Below, one piece after another: positions 6,110 through 15,117 of a stretch of 21,170 bases of DNA (position 1 is the stretch's first letter; each line of letters starts with the position of its first letter). A program made the translations under genes and the position numbers. Below the pieces are notes generated by a model that worked only from the letters and a program-made list of their open reading frames with translations, was not told where the DNA came from and made no database searches. This DNA comes from UBA7672 sp964550535 (GTDB taxonomy: Bacteria; Pseudomonadota; Alphaproteobacteria; Caulobacterales; Hyphomonadaceae), in the NCBI GenBank assembly GCA_964550535.1, contig CAZJZQ010000057.1, forward strand, positions 1 to 21,170, in the 5' to 3' direction.

Positions 6110-6192
6110 TGGATGGTTCCGTCCTCGTACCCACAGAGGATTATAGACCGCCATTCTGCGACGGAAATCAGGCGGCGGCAGCTATCTCTGCA

Positions 6193-6762
6193 TTATGCCG
6201 GGGCGACGAGCCAGTTTACCCCGTTTGTTGTCCAGACGATCCAGAACGCCAGGGCGATGAAAGGGCCGAAAGCGGAATACCGAGGGCCCGGCTGCTTCCT
6301 TCGGATCAGGGCAAGGCCGCTGACAATCACCAGCGCGGAAACCGATGCGATCAGCATGACTTGCGGCAGATCCTGCCAGCCCAGCCACGCGCCTGCGGCC
6401 GCGAACAGCTTCCAGTCGCCCGCCCCCAGACCTTCCTTCCCACGCAGCCGCAGGAACACGAACGCCACAAGCGCCAGCGCCGCATATCCCGCCGCCGCAC
6501 CAATCGCGCAATCCAGCAAGCGTCCCCACCCTTCCTGCATCGCGAGCAGCAGGCCGCCGACAATCAGGCCAAGCGTGATGAGATTCGGCAGGACCAGCCG
6601 GTCGATATCGATCATTGACGCCCATGCAAGCGCGAGAGCCAGCACCACTCCCGCAACTCTTGGCTCGCCTGCTCCCCACAGCCATCCGGCCAACGCAAAG
6701 GCAAGCCCCGCCGCCAGCGCGACAGCAGCCTTTGGTGGCGAAAGTTTCATGGATGCGAGCAT
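6193..6762 (-). CDS. A24-family prepilin peptidase, single-domain form
   Basis: Membrane aspartyl protease that cleaves leader peptides of type IV pilin-like proteins or type II secretion pseudopilins. The 189-residue product is largely hydrophobic with about six helices. The two catalytic aspartates sit in SMIDIDRLVLPN (equivalent to the ALIDLD motif) and GLGAGDWKLFAAAGAWLGW (the GxGD motif). It lacks the N-terminal cytoplasmic methyltransferase-type domain of PilD/GspO, so it is a short A24 peptidase. The start is ambiguous. ATG 6762 has GGTGG 5 bases upstream and 6750 is a second option. The same frame is open to an ATG at 6888 with a much stronger site (GGGAGG, 8-base spacing), but the extra 42 codons have weak coding bias and span a hairpin. 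The neighbour downstream is the gspN-like gene. Confidence 0.85.
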   Translation of the reverse strand: MLASMKLSPPKAAVALAAGLAFALAGWLWGAGEPRVAGVVLALALAWASMIDIDRLVLPNLITLGLIVGGLLLAMQEGWGRLLDCAIGAAAGYAALALVAFVFLRLRGKEGLGAGDWKLFAAAGAWLGWQDLPQVMLIASVSALVIVSGLALIRRKQPGPRYSAFGPFIALAFWIVWTTNGVNWLVAPA

Positions 6763-7026
6763 GGCGGCCACCGGTATCGACCAACGATATGGGGGTGGTA
6801 GCCCGCGAGCCTGAAAAGGAAAGGCCGGTGTCTCGCGACACCGGCCAGTCTCACAGGAACAGAGCCGGAAGAAACCATCGAGGGACATCAAGGCGTCCTC
6901 CCGGCTTGATCTCTTTCTACGGGAGTGAATCTGAACGCCGATTGAGGCCGCTGTTGCCCGGCATTCAGAAATGAAAGCGTCCCAACGTATTGGTTTAACG
7001 TCGGATTTCCGCCAGGATCGGCAGCA
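6763..7026. other. 264-base spacer between prepilin peptidase and racemase genes
   Basis: Holds the hairpin at 6823-6846 and, on the minus strand, a strong Shine-Dalgarno-like GGGAGG (6897-6902) eight bases before an ATG at 6888. That ATG begins a Cys-rich frame (FFRLCSCETGRCRETP) which continues without a stop into the peptidase gene. No other gene is evident. Confidence 0.5.
6823..6846 (-). terminator. GC-rich hairpin followed by T-rich tract (putative intrinsic terminator or attenuator)
   Basis: A perfect 10-bp stem (ggccggtgtc at 6823-6832, gacaccggcc at 6837-6846) encloses a 4-base loop. On the minus strand it is followed by TTTCCTTTT. It lies 180 bases downstream of the racemase gene and about 60 bases upstream of the prepilin peptidase start, so it could end the racemase transcript or attenuate transcription into the peptidase gene. 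Confidence 0.55.
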
Positions 7027-8172
7027 TCAGAGCTTCGCTTGAACAACCGCCCCGCCAGACAGGAAGCGAGCGGCCAGGTCTTCCTGAACGCCCCAGTCCT
7101 GCAGCACACCCGCAGACTGAGCGCCCGAGGCAGGAGGTTCTCCCTGGATCGCGCCCGCCGTTCGGGAGAAGCGAGGCGCCGGCGCCGGTTGCACCACGCC
7201 AGCAAGCTTTGGAAGAACTCCGCGCGCCTGCATATGCGGATGATGCGGCGCCTCCTCCATCGACAATACGGGAGCGACGCAAGCGTCCGTTCCGGCGAAC
7301 ACGGCCATCCAGTCGTCGCGCGTGCGCGTGCGGACGACGCCAGCGACACGCTCCGAGAAAGCCGGCCATTTCGACCGATCCATGCGCGCCGGGAATTCGG
7401 CTTCAGAAAGACCGAGCCCATCCACCAGCACCTTGTGAAATTGCGGTTCGATGGCGCCCGCCGCCAGCCATCGCCCATCCGCGCATTCATAGGTGTCATA
7501 GAAATGCGCGCCGCCATCCAACAGGTTGTCATCACGCCTGTCGTTCCACAGACCGGCATGACGCATGCTGTAAAACATGGTCATCAGCGAAGCCACGCCA
7601 TCCACCATCGCGCAATCGATGACCTGCCCCTTGCCGGACCGCTGCGCCTCGAACACGCCAGCCATCAAGCCAAAGGCGAGGTATAACGCGCCGCCGCCAT
7701 AATCACCGACCAGATTGAGCGGAGGCGCAGGCGGTTCGCCCGCCCGGCCCATCGCATGCAACGCGCCGGTGAGCGCGATATAGTTGATGTCATGGCCCGC
7801 CATGCTGGCCCACGGCCCTGTCTGCCCCCAACCCGTCATGCGGCCATAAACAAGTTTGGGGTTGCGCTTCAGCGCCACATCGGGGCCGAGCCCCAGCCGT
7901 TCCAGAACACCGGGACGAAAACCCTCGAACATCGCATCCGCTTTTTCGATCAGCGCCAACGCGGCTTCGACGCCTTCAGCACTCTTCAGGTCAATCGCGA
8001 TTGACCGCTTTCCGCGGCCCATCAGATCCGGCCTGTCGGCGCCGACCGACTCCTTGCGGTCGATGCGCACGACATCGGCCCCGAGATCGGCCAGCAACAT
8101 TCCGCAGAACGGCGCCGGGCCAATCCCCGCAAACTCGATCACCTTCAGGCCGACAAGCGGTCCGGTCGCCAT
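7027..8172 (-). CDS. Family III CoA-transferase superfamily protein, alpha-methylacyl-CoA racemase type
   Basis: The 381-residue product matches alpha-methylacyl-CoA racemases, which interconvert (R)- and (S)-2-methylacyl-CoA esters during branched-chain or sterol side-chain degradation. The N-terminal CoA-binding fold reads GLKVIEFAGIGPAPFCGMLL and LGADVVRIDR. The racemase catalytic pair is visible as GHDINY (His127) and GDYGGG (Asp157), with Glu229 in TYECADGRW; these positions agree closely with His126/Asp156 of the mycobacterial enzyme. Formyl-CoA-transferase-type relatives carry a different catalytic Asp, which is why racemase is preferred. The start at ATG 8172 has GGAG 6 bases upstream. 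The next upstream gene on the strand is an SDR oxidoreductase about 100 bases away, so the two may be co-transcribed for acyl-CoA metabolism; the substrate is unknown. Confidence 0.9.
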   Translation of the reverse strand: MATGPLVGLKVIEFAGIGPAPFCGMLLADLGADVVRIDRKESVGADRPDLMGRGKRSIAIDLKSAEGVEAALALIEKADAMFEGFRPGVLERLGLGPDVALKRNPKLVYGRMTGWGQTGPWASMAGHDINYIALTGALHAMGRAGEPPAPPLNLVGDYGGGALYLAFGLMAGVFEAQRSGKGQVIDCAMVDGVASLMTMFYSMRHAGLWNDRRDDNLLDGGAHFYDTYECADGRWLAAGAIEPQFHKVLVDGLGLSEAEFPARMDRSKWPAFSERVAGVVRTRTRDDWMAVFAGTDACVAPVLSMEEAPHHPHMQARGVLPKLAGVVQPAPAPRFSRTAGAIQGEPPASGAQSAGVLQDWGVQEDLAARFLSGGAVVQAKL

Positions 8173-8277
8173 CGTATCACTCCGCAACTGCGTTCGACAC
8201 TCCGCCGCTAGCGGGTTCCGTCAAGCCTGCCGCGGCGGCAACGATCCTCTTCCAAGGCCGGCGCCCGTCAGTAGCGA

Positions 8278-9045
8278 TCACATCAGGCTTTGAGCGTCAT
8301 CGACCAGCAGGTTGGCGCCGGTGACAAATTTGGACCCATCCGAGCAAAGGAAAAGCACGGCCTCGTCCAGGCTTTCAGCATCCATCACGCGGCGGCGCGG
8401 CGACTTGCCGATGATCTTCTGACCGCCCTCGCCCGCCAGCCACTCTTCGGTAAGTTCGGTAGCGACATAGCCGGGCGACAGCGTGTTCACATTTATGCCG
8501 TAACGCGCCCATTCGCGCGACAATGAACGCGTCATATGCACCACCGCCGCCTTCGACGTGTTGTAGGCGGTGACATTCGGGATGACCATCGTGCCAGCCA
8601 TACTGGCGATGTTGACAATGCGTCCGCGCTGCGACGTTTCCGGACCCGCCTTCACCAGACGGCGCGCGGCCTCACGTGCCACGGTCCACACAGATGTAAC
8701 GTTAAGATCCATGATGCGGCGGAATTCATCGACGCTCTGCGTCAGCGCGTTGTCGACGTGGGTCATGCCAGCATTGTTGACGACGGTGTCGACAGTTCCG
8801 AAGGCGGCCTCGGCCGCGTCGTAGGCGGCGATGATCCCCGCTTCGGCGGTGACATCGCACTCGACCGCGAGTGCATTGCCTCCCGCGACGCCGATTTCGG
8901 CGACCAGATTGTCCAGACGCTCCTTGCGCCGCGCCGCAACAACCACATTCGCGCCTTCAGCTGCAAGGACGAGGGCAAAGCGCCGCCCCAGTCCGCTGGA
9001 TGCGCCCGTTACAAGGGCGACACGTCCTGAAAGCCTGTCCGCCAT
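8278..9045 (-). CDS. SDR-family NAD(P)-dependent oxidoreductase
   Basis: Classical short-chain dehydrogenase of 255 residues. Visible features in order: the nucleotide-binding TGASSGLG (residues 13-20), CDVT (63-66), NNAG (90-93), catalytic Asn115 in DLNVTSVW, Ser148 in NIASMAG, the Tyr161-x-x-x-Lys165 pair in AYNTSKAA, and the NTLSPGYVATELTEEW substrate-loop start. Ala-Arg-Arg (residues 38-40) after the second strand leans towards NADPH, which is an inference. The start at ATG 9045 is preceded by GGGGAG about 9 bases upstream; an in-frame start at 9099 is less well supported. Located upstream of the racemase-type gene, it may act on a 3-hydroxyacyl-CoA or similar, but the substrate cannot be read from the sequence. 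Confidence 0.93.
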   Translation of the reverse strand: MADRLSGRVALVTGASSGLGRRFALVLAAEGANVVVAARRKERLDNLVAEIGVAGGNALAVECDVTAEAGIIAAYDAAEAAFGTVDTVVNNAGMTHVDNALTQSVDEFRRIMDLNVTSVWTVAREAARRLVKAGPETSQRGRIVNIASMAGTMVIPNVTAYNTSKAAVVHMTRSLSREWARYGINVNTLSPGYVATELTEEWLAGEGGQKIIGKSPRRRVMDAESLDEAVLFLCSDGSKFVTGANLLVDDAQSLM

Positions 9046-9133
9046 GCGTTTACTCCCCGATATGTCTGCTTCTTCCTGCGAACTGCTAATGCAGTCCAAG
9101 TCTGGGCGAAAGCATCACTTACGGAGCAACGTC

Positions 9134-12100
9134 CTATAATAGGCCGCTCATGTCCTTCAGCAGACTTTTTACCGCCACGAATCGCGACGGAGCGTCAGGC
9201 CAGGCCCCCTGTTGCACGAGTTTGAGGTCAGGCCGCAGCTTCAGGATATTCGGGCGCTTCTGCACGTAGGCGACCAGCTTGCCGGTATCGAGCGGAGCAT
9301 CAGCGCGGAAGGCGAAAGTGGCTCCCTTCGGTCCAGCCGCCACCTTGGCGACGCCGAGGCGTTTGCAGAGCGCCTTTACCGCGGTGATGTCGAGGAGCTG
9401 TTTCGTTTCGGGCGGCAGGGGTCCGAAACGATCGACCAGTTCTGCGGCGAAGCCCTCGCGCTCGTCATCAGTTACCAGATCGGCAAGACGGCGGTAGAGC
9501 GAGAGGCGTGTGGAGAGGTCTTCGACATAGCTCTCCGGGATGAGCACGGCGGCGCCGATTTCGATCTGCGGGGACCAGTCGTCGGCCACCTCGTGCCCGT
9601 CGAGGCTTTCGCCGGAGCGCAGAGCCTTCACGGCGTCCTCCAGCATCTGCTGGTACAGCTCGACGCCGACTTCGCGGATGTGGCCGGACTGCTCGTCGCC
9701 CAGCAGGTTGCCCCCACCGCGCATATCGAGGTCGTGGCTGGCCAGCATGAAACCAGAACCGAGGCTGTCGAGCGATTGCAGGACCTTGAGGCGCTTCTCG
9801 GCGCCCTCGGTCAATGTTTCGTCCTCCGGCGTGGTCAGGTAAGCGTAGGCTCGCACCTTCGACCGCCCCACCCGTCCACGCAGCTGGTAAAGCTGCGCCA
9901 GGCCGAACATGTCGGCGCGATGGACCACCAGCGTATTGGCACGCGGAATGTCGAGACCGGACTCAACAATGGTGGTGGCCAGCAATACATCCGCCTTGCC
10001 CTCATAGAACGCCGTCATTGCATCTTCGAGTTCCGTGGCTGACATCTGGCCGTGCGCTGTCAGAAAACTTACCTCAGGCGCCTGCTCGCGCAGATACCGT
10101 TCCAGGAATGGCAGGTCCGCGACACGCGGGGCGACGAAATAGGTTTGTCCGCCGCGATACCGTTCGCGCAACAGCGCCTCGCGCACCGTCACCGGATCGA
10201 ACTCCACCACATAAGTGCGGATCGCGAGACGATCGACCGGCGGTGTCGCAATGATCGACAGGTCGCGAATGCCCGTCAGCGCCATTTGCAGGGTGCGCGG
10301 GATCGGCGTCGCGGAGAGAGTCAGCACATGCACATCCGCCTTCAGTTCCTTCAGGCGCTCTTTGTGCTTCACGCCAAAACGCTGCTCCTCGTCCACGACG
10401 ACGATGCCCAGCCGCTTGAAGTTGACCTGCTTGGACAAAAGCGCGTGCGTGCCAACGACCACGTCGCACTCACCGTTGGCGATCTCCTCACGCACTTGCG
10501 CGGCTTCCTTCGCAGAGACAAAGCGTGATAACTGCCGCACTTTCAGCGGCCATCCGGCGAAGCGTTCGGCGAATGTCTGGAAATGCTGGCGCGCCAACAA
10601 GGTGGTTGGCGCAATCACGGCCACCTGCATGCCCGACATGGCGACGAGGAAAGCGGCCCGCAACGCCACTTCCGTCTTGCCGAAGCCCACATCGCCGCAG
10701 ATCAGGCGATCCATCGGACGGCCCGACGTAAGATCGCGGATCACGTCCTCGATGGCCGCAAGCTGGTCGTCCGTTTCCTCATAGGGGAAACGCGCGCTGA
10801 ACTCGCGGAACACGCCATCAGCGCTGTCGGTCTTCTGCGCCTTCTTGAGTTCGCGAGCGGCGGCGAGGCGGATCAACTCCTCCGCCATATCCATAATCTT
10901 CTTCTTGGCCCGCGCCTTGCGCGACTGCCATCCGCCGCCGCCCAGCCGGTCCAGAGCCCCCTCGCCCGACTCAGCCCCATAACGGCTGATCAGTTCGACG
11001 TTCTCGACGGGCAGCAGAATCTTGTCCCCGCCGGCATAGAGCAGTTCCAGACAGTCGTGCGGCGCCCCATTCACATCGACCGTGCGCAGACCGTCATACC
11101 GGCCGACGCCGTGATCAACGTGGACGATGAGATCGCCCGCCGCCAGCGCCGCCGCTTCGGCGATCACCGCCGCTGACGACTTGCGCCGTCGCGGACGAGC
11201 AAGCTTGTCGCCGAGAATGTCCTGCTCGGTAATCAGCGCGAGGTCGTCATCTTCAAACCCGGACTCAATCGCCAGTTCGGCTACCGAGATCGTTCCAGGT
11301 TGCGCCTTGGGCCAGCTATCAATGGCGGCGACATTGGCAAGGCCGTGGTCTGTCAGAAATCCTTCCAGACGGCTGGCCGAACCCGTGCTCCAGGCCGCGA
11401 TCACAACTTTTCGCCCTGCCTTCTGGCCTTCGCGCACATAAGTCGCCACGGCGTCGAACAGGTTCACGGAAGGGTTGGCCCGCTCAGCCGCGAACACCCG
11501 GCCCGGCCGCGCACGCCCGATCAAGCCATCAGACTTCTCGGGCGCATCCTGCACCACAAAGCGAATGGTGGACCGCGCCGCCAGCGCCGTCTCCAGTTCC
11601 TGCGCGGGCAGATAAAGTTGCTCAGGCGGCAACACGTTCGCGGATCGCGTGCCTGCTGCCGCGGCAGAACTCCGGCGAGCTTCACAATACTCGACCGCTT
11701 GTTCAAACCGCTCCGCCGCAGCCGCTTCGGCCCGGGCATCCAGTCCGATCAATGCATCCGGTGCAAAATAGTCGAACAGCGTTTCCAGATGATCGTAGAA
11801 CAGCGGCAACCACTGCTCCATGCCCTGCCGCCGGATGCGCTCGCGAGCCGCCTCATAGGTGGGGTCGCCGCCGGGCGAACCGAAGTTCTCCAGGAATTTC
11901 CGGCGCAAAGTGCTCAAAGCGCCGTCCGAAAAATCGATCTCGCTGACGGGCGCCAGCACCAGCTGCTTTATCGGCGCCGTGGAGCGTTGTGTCTCCGGAT
12001 CGAAATAGCGCGCGGCGTCCAGCGTATCGCCGAAGAAATCCAGCCGCACGGGTTCCGGCGCTCCCGCTGCAAATATATCGACGATGCCCCCGCGCATCGA

Positions 12101-12586
12101 GTACTCGCCCGGCTCGCGCACCGTTGACGTGCGGACATAGCCGTTCGCCTGTAGATAGCCGTTCACCTTGTCCGGCGGCGCCGTTTCACCAACGCTGATC
12201 ACCAGCGACGCTTTCGCCATGTGCGCGCGGGGCGGAACACGTTGCACCGCCGAGGACGCCGTAGTGATCACCAGCAGGGACGATTTTCCCGCGCCAGCCA
12301 GCCGCGCCAACGCCGAGCATCGCTGCGCCGCATTGCCGGGAGACGGACTGGCGCGATCATACGGCAAGCAATCCCAACCGGGCAGATGCAGCACTTCCAG
12401 ATCGGGACAGAAAAACCGCGCCACATTCCCGGCCATGAAAGCGTGACGATCATCGCGCGCAACATAGAGAGCCTGGCCGCTCCGGCGCGCCGCCGCCTCC
12501 GCGAACAGGCGCACGTCCGCTGGAAACGGCGTCTCGTAAACCCTGGCCGGACGGCTCAGGCTGGCGATCGAATCCCATACACGCAT
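9134..12586 (-). CDS. mfd: Transcription-repair coupling factor (Mfd)
   Basis: ATP-dependent translocase that removes RNA polymerase stalled at DNA lesions and recruits UvrA. The 1150-residue length is normal. In order: a UvrB-like N-terminal region with the EPGEYSMRGGIVDIFAAG segment; the RNA polymerase-interacting domain with DLIVHVDHGVGRYDGL (around residue 500); the RecG-like helicase module with Walker A GDVGFGKT (631-638), DEEQ box (732-735) and SATPIPRT; the TRG-like region LYQLRGRVGRSKVRAYAYL; and a C-terminal domain. No motif is damaged. The start is the ATG at 12586; a TTG immediately before it is possible. It follows sdhE by 49 bases on the same strand, opposite recG, an arrangement common in alphaproteobacteria. 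Confidence 0.98.
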   Translation of the reverse strand: MRVWDSIASLSRPARVYETPFPADVRLFAEAAARRSGQALYVARDDRHAFMAGNVARFFCPDLEVLHLPGWDCLPYDRASPSPGNAAQRCSALARLAGAGKSSLLVITTASSAVQRVPPRAHMAKASLVISVGETAPPDKVNGYLQANGYVRTSTVREPGEYSMRGGIVDIFAAGAPEPVRLDFFGDTLDAARYFDPETQRSTAPIKQLVLAPVSEIDFSDGALSTLRRKFLENFGSPGGDPTYEAARERIRRQGMEQWLPLFYDHLETLFDYFAPDALIGLDARAEAAAAERFEQAVEYCEARRSSAAAAGTRSANVLPPEQLYLPAQELETALAARSTIRFVVQDAPEKSDGLIGRARPGRVFAAERANPSVNLFDAVATYVREGQKAGRKVVIAAWSTGSASRLEGFLTDHGLANVAAIDSWPKAQPGTISVAELAIESGFEDDDLALITEQDILGDKLARPRRRKSSAAVIAEAAALAAGDLIVHVDHGVGRYDGLRTVDVNGAPHDCLELLYAGGDKILLPVENVELISRYGAESGEGALDRLGGGGWQSRKARAKKKIMDMAEELIRLAAARELKKAQKTDSADGVFREFSARFPYEETDDQLAAIEDVIRDLTSGRPMDRLICGDVGFGKTEVALRAAFLVAMSGMQVAVIAPTTLLARQHFQTFAERFAGWPLKVRQLSRFVSAKEAAQVREEIANGECDVVVGTHALLSKQVNFKRLGIVVVDEEQRFGVKHKERLKELKADVHVLTLSATPIPRTLQMALTGIRDLSIIATPPVDRLAIRTYVVEFDPVTVREALLRERYRGGQTYFVAPRVADLPFLERYLREQAPEVSFLTAHGQMSATELEDAMTAFYEGKADVLLATTIVESGLDIPRANTLVVHRADMFGLAQLYQLRGRVGRSKVRAYAYLTTPEDETLTEGAEKRLKVLQSLDSLGSGFMLASHDLDMRGGGNLLGDEQSGHIREVGVELYQQMLEDAVKALRSGESLDGHEVADDWSPQIEIGAAVLIPESYVEDLSTRLSLYRRLADLVTDDEREGFAAELVDRFGPLPPETKQLLDITAVKALCKRLGVAKVAAGPKGATFAFRADAPLDTGKLVAYVQKRPNILKLRPDLKLVQQGAWPDAPSRFVAVKSLLKDMSGLL

Positions 12587-12635
12587 CAAGTCAGCCTGGC
12601 GGGCGAAGTTTCAGATATCGGACGGCGCAAAGCGC

Positions 12636-12926
12636 TCAGCCCGGCGATCCGTTACCGTCTTTCACGCGGGTCGCATAGGGGAACGACAGCAACTGGTCCA
12701 GCGTTCCCGACCGCTGCTCCGCCGGAGGCTCCGCACGGCCCAGAACCCAGTCATAAACAATCTGGTCCGGCACATCGAGAATGGCCTCGAACTCGTCCAG
12801 TTGGCGATCGTCCATCCGCTCCAGATGCTCCGCCGCGAAGGCCTCCATATAGAGGTCCAACTCCCGGAATCCCCGGCGCGAGGCCCGGAATCTCAACTTG
12901 TTGCGGCGGATGGCGATCTCGGTCAT
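12636..12926 (-). CDS. sdhE: FAD assembly factor SdhE (succinate dehydrogenase assembly factor 2 family)
   Basis: Small (96-residue) helical protein of the SdhE/SDHAF2 family, which promotes covalent attachment of FAD to the succinate dehydrogenase flavoprotein. The hallmark RGxxE motif is present as RRGFRELDLYMEAFA (Arg-Gly-Phe-Arg-Glu), and the later helix pattern ERMDDRQLDEFEAILDVPD and IVYDWVLGR is typical. The ATG at 12926 has no strong ribosome-binding site. Its position between recG (divergent, 103 bases away) and mfd (49 bases downstream) is a recurring alphaproteobacterial arrangement with no known functional link. Confidence 0.93.
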   Translation of the reverse strand: MTEIAIRRNKLRFRASRRGFRELDLYMEAFAAEHLERMDDRQLDEFEAILDVPDQIVYDWVLGRAEPPAEQRSGTLDQLLSFPYATRVKDGNGSPG

Positions 12927-13029
12927 GGGCGGAGGTCTATCGTCCGGCGTCCCTGTGGAGCAAGGCCAAAGGCCTAACTTGCGCAGGGCCTCTGCCCCGC
13001 CCTCTCCAAACCCGCTAACATCGCCTACA
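12927..13029. promoter_or_regulatory. Divergent promoter region between sdhE and recG
   Basis: About 100 bases that must carry promoters for sdhE-mfd (minus) and recG (plus). No confident -35/-10 pair could be chosen. A TACAAT hexamer overlaps the recG ATG and no Shine-Dalgarno precedes it, so recG could have a very short leader. A small hairpin, aggccaaaggcct, lies at about 12963-12975. Confidence 0.35.
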
Positions 13030-15111
13030 ATGCGTGATCCCGCCCTCTATCCTCTTTATGCCGGTATCGACAGCCTTCCGGGCGTGGGTCCGAAGGTGAA
13101 GCCCGTCCTCGCGCGTCTGATCGGCGGGGAAACGCTGCTGGATCTGGTCTATCACCTGCCCGTCCAGTGGATCGACCGCCGTAACCGGGCCACCTTCGCC
13201 GATGCGGCTTTCGGCGAGATCGCCACAGTCACCGGCGAAGTCGACAGCATAACGCCTGCCCGGGGCAAACTCCCGGTGCGCGTGCGCCTGCGTGACGAAA
13301 CCGGTTTCCTCACGCTGATCTATTTTCACGCCAACCCGCACTGGTTGAAGAAGACCTTCCAGCCCGGCGCCCGCGTGATCGTTTCCGGCAAGGTCGAGGA
13401 CTATCAGGGCGGCCGCCAGATCATGCATCCCGACCATGTCGGGCTGGCGGATGCAGGTGACATCCCGCCGGAGGTGGAGCCGGTCTATCCGATGACGGCC
13501 AACCTTACCGCGAAGGCGCTGCGCAAATACATCGCGGCGGCAATCGAGAAACTGCCCGTGCTCGATGAATGGATCGACCCGCACCTGCTGGAGAAGCGGG
13601 GCTGGCCGGCCTTCCTCCCGGCAATGAAATCCCTGCACCAGCCGGAAATCTATGACATCGCGGCCTTCGACCTGTCACGCGAGCGGCTGGCCTATGACGA
13701 GGCTCTGGCCCGCGAGATCGCCATCGGACAGGCGCGGCAGGCGCGCGAACGCCGCCGCTCCATTGCCATCCCGAAAGCCGTCGGCGTCGAACGTATGATT
13801 ATCGAGGCGCTGCCCTTCAAGCCGACACGCGCGCAAATGAACGCGTATGCCGACGCCGCCAGCGACATGAGCCGCAGCATGCCGATGCGCCGCATGCTTC
13901 AGGGCGATGTCGGTTCGGGCAAGACGCTCGTGGCCGCCCTCACCGCAGCGCAGGCGGCGTCGGCAGGATACTCTGTCGCCATCATGTCACCAACCGAGGT
14001 GTTGGCGCGTCAACAGGCCGATGTTTACTCCCGCTTCCTCGCACCGGCCGGCATCCGCTGCACCGCGCTCACCGGCCGCGACAAAGGAGCAGCCCGAGAA
14101 GCCATCCTCGCCGACGCCCGTTCCGGGCGCACACAGGTCATCTCCGGCACCCAGGCGCTCTATCAATCGGATGTGGACCTTCCTGATCTCGCCCTTGTCA
14201 TCATCGACGAACAGCACCGGTTTGGGGTCGCCGACCGTCTCAGGCTTTCGTCCAAAGGTAATGCGCCGCACATGCTGGTGATGAGCGCGACACCCATTCC
14301 ACGCACCATGGCGCTCGCGGCGCATGGCGATCTCGATATCTCGGTGATCGCCGAAAAGCCCGCCAATCGCGCCGAAATCGTCACGGCCGCCGTGCCTGAC
14401 TCGCGCATGGACGATGTGATCGGCGCAGTGGGCCGCGCCATCAAGCGTGGCGAGCGCGGCTTCTGGATCTGCCCGGCCGTCGACAGCGAGGAAGCGGGCG
14501 ACGGCTCCGCGATCGCACGCCGCGATCTTCTGGCTGGCGCCTTACGCACGGATGTGGCGCTGGTGCATGGCCGCATGTCACCTGCTGATCGCGACAGCGC
14601 CCTCGAACGCTTACGTACCGGGGCGAGCAAGATCCTGGTCGCCACCACGGTCATCGAAGTCGGCGTCGATGTTCCCGAAGCCACGATCATGGTGGTGGAA
14701 CGCGCCGAACGCTTTGGTCTCGCCCAACTCCACCAGCTTCGTGGCCGGGTTGGCCGGGGCGACAAGCCGTCATCATGCCTGCTGATCTATCACCCGCCGC
14801 TAACGGACAGGGGCAAGGAGCGTCTCGACATCCTTCGTCAGACGAATGACGGATTCGAGATTGCGGAGGCGGATTATCGCCTGCGCGGACCCGGCGATCT
14901 TCTCGGCTTGCGTCAATCCGGCCTGCCCGAGTTTCGCGTGCTCAACATCAACAGCGACACCGGCTTGATCGAGACGGCGCGCAACGACGCGCGCTCCATT
15001 CTGGCGCGAGATCCGGATCTGTCCTCGGAGCGGGGAATGGCGGCGCGGCGTATCCGCGACCTGCTCGCTCCGCGCATCGCCTCCAGCGCAGCGGACCCGG
15101 GTGAAGAATAA
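13030..15111 (+). CDS. recG: ATP-dependent DNA helicase RecG
   Basis: Branch-migration helicase that remodels stalled replication forks and Holliday junctions. The 693-residue length is normal. It has an N-terminal wedge/OB region (PLYAGIDSLPGVGPKVKPVL, later VYHLPVQWIDR), Walker A GDVGSGKT (292-299), DEQH box (393-396), SATPIPRT, the motif VATTVIEVGVDVPEA, and HQLRGRVGRG with the RecG signature LRGPGDLLGLRQSGLPEF. The start chosen is ATG 13030 (MRDPALYPLYAG), because upstream in-frame starts would extend into sdhE and lack similarity. It is convergent with the DUF502 gene, only 6 bases between stops, so there is no room for a dedicated terminator. Confidence 0.97.
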   Translation: MRDPALYPLYAGIDSLPGVGPKVKPVLARLIGGETLLDLVYHLPVQWIDRRNRATFADAAFGEIATVTGEVDSITPARGKLPVRVRLRDETGFLTLIYFHANPHWLKKTFQPGARVIVSGKVEDYQGGRQIMHPDHVGLADAGDIPPEVEPVYPMTANLTAKALRKYIAAAIEKLPVLDEWIDPHLLEKRGWPAFLPAMKSLHQPEIYDIAAFDLSRERLAYDEALAREIAIGQARQARERRRSIAIPKAVGVERMIIEALPFKPTRAQMNAYADAASDMSRSMPMRRMLQGDVGSGKTLVAALTAAQAASAGYSVAIMSPTEVLARQQADVYSRFLAPAGIRCTALTGRDKGAAREAILADARSGRTQVISGTQALYQSDVDLPDLALVIIDEQHRFGVADRLRLSSKGNAPHMLVMSATPIPRTMALAAHGDLDISVIAEKPANRAEIVTAAVPDSRMDDVIGAVGRAIKRGERGFWICPAVDSEEAGDGSAIARRDLLAGALRTDVALVHGRMSPADRDSALERLRTGASKILVATTVIEVGVDVPEATIMVVERAERFGLAQLHQLRGRVGRGDKPSSCLLIYHPPLTDRGKERLDILRQTNDGFEIAEADYRLRGPGDLLGLRQSGLPEFRVLNINSDTGLIETARNDARSILARDPDLSSERGMAARRIRDLLAPRIASSAADPGEE

Positions 15112-15117
15112 CGCTGT

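Noticed and set aside
9212..12127. Several long plus-strand frames opposite mfd (up to 276 codons)
   Set aside because: They mirror mfd codons, have His/Arg/Gln-rich composition typical of shadows and show no family motifs.
9134..15111. recG / sdhE / mfd arrangement as a novel repair cluster
   Set aside because: This order is common in alphaproteobacteria and all three proteins have intact, ordinary motifs.
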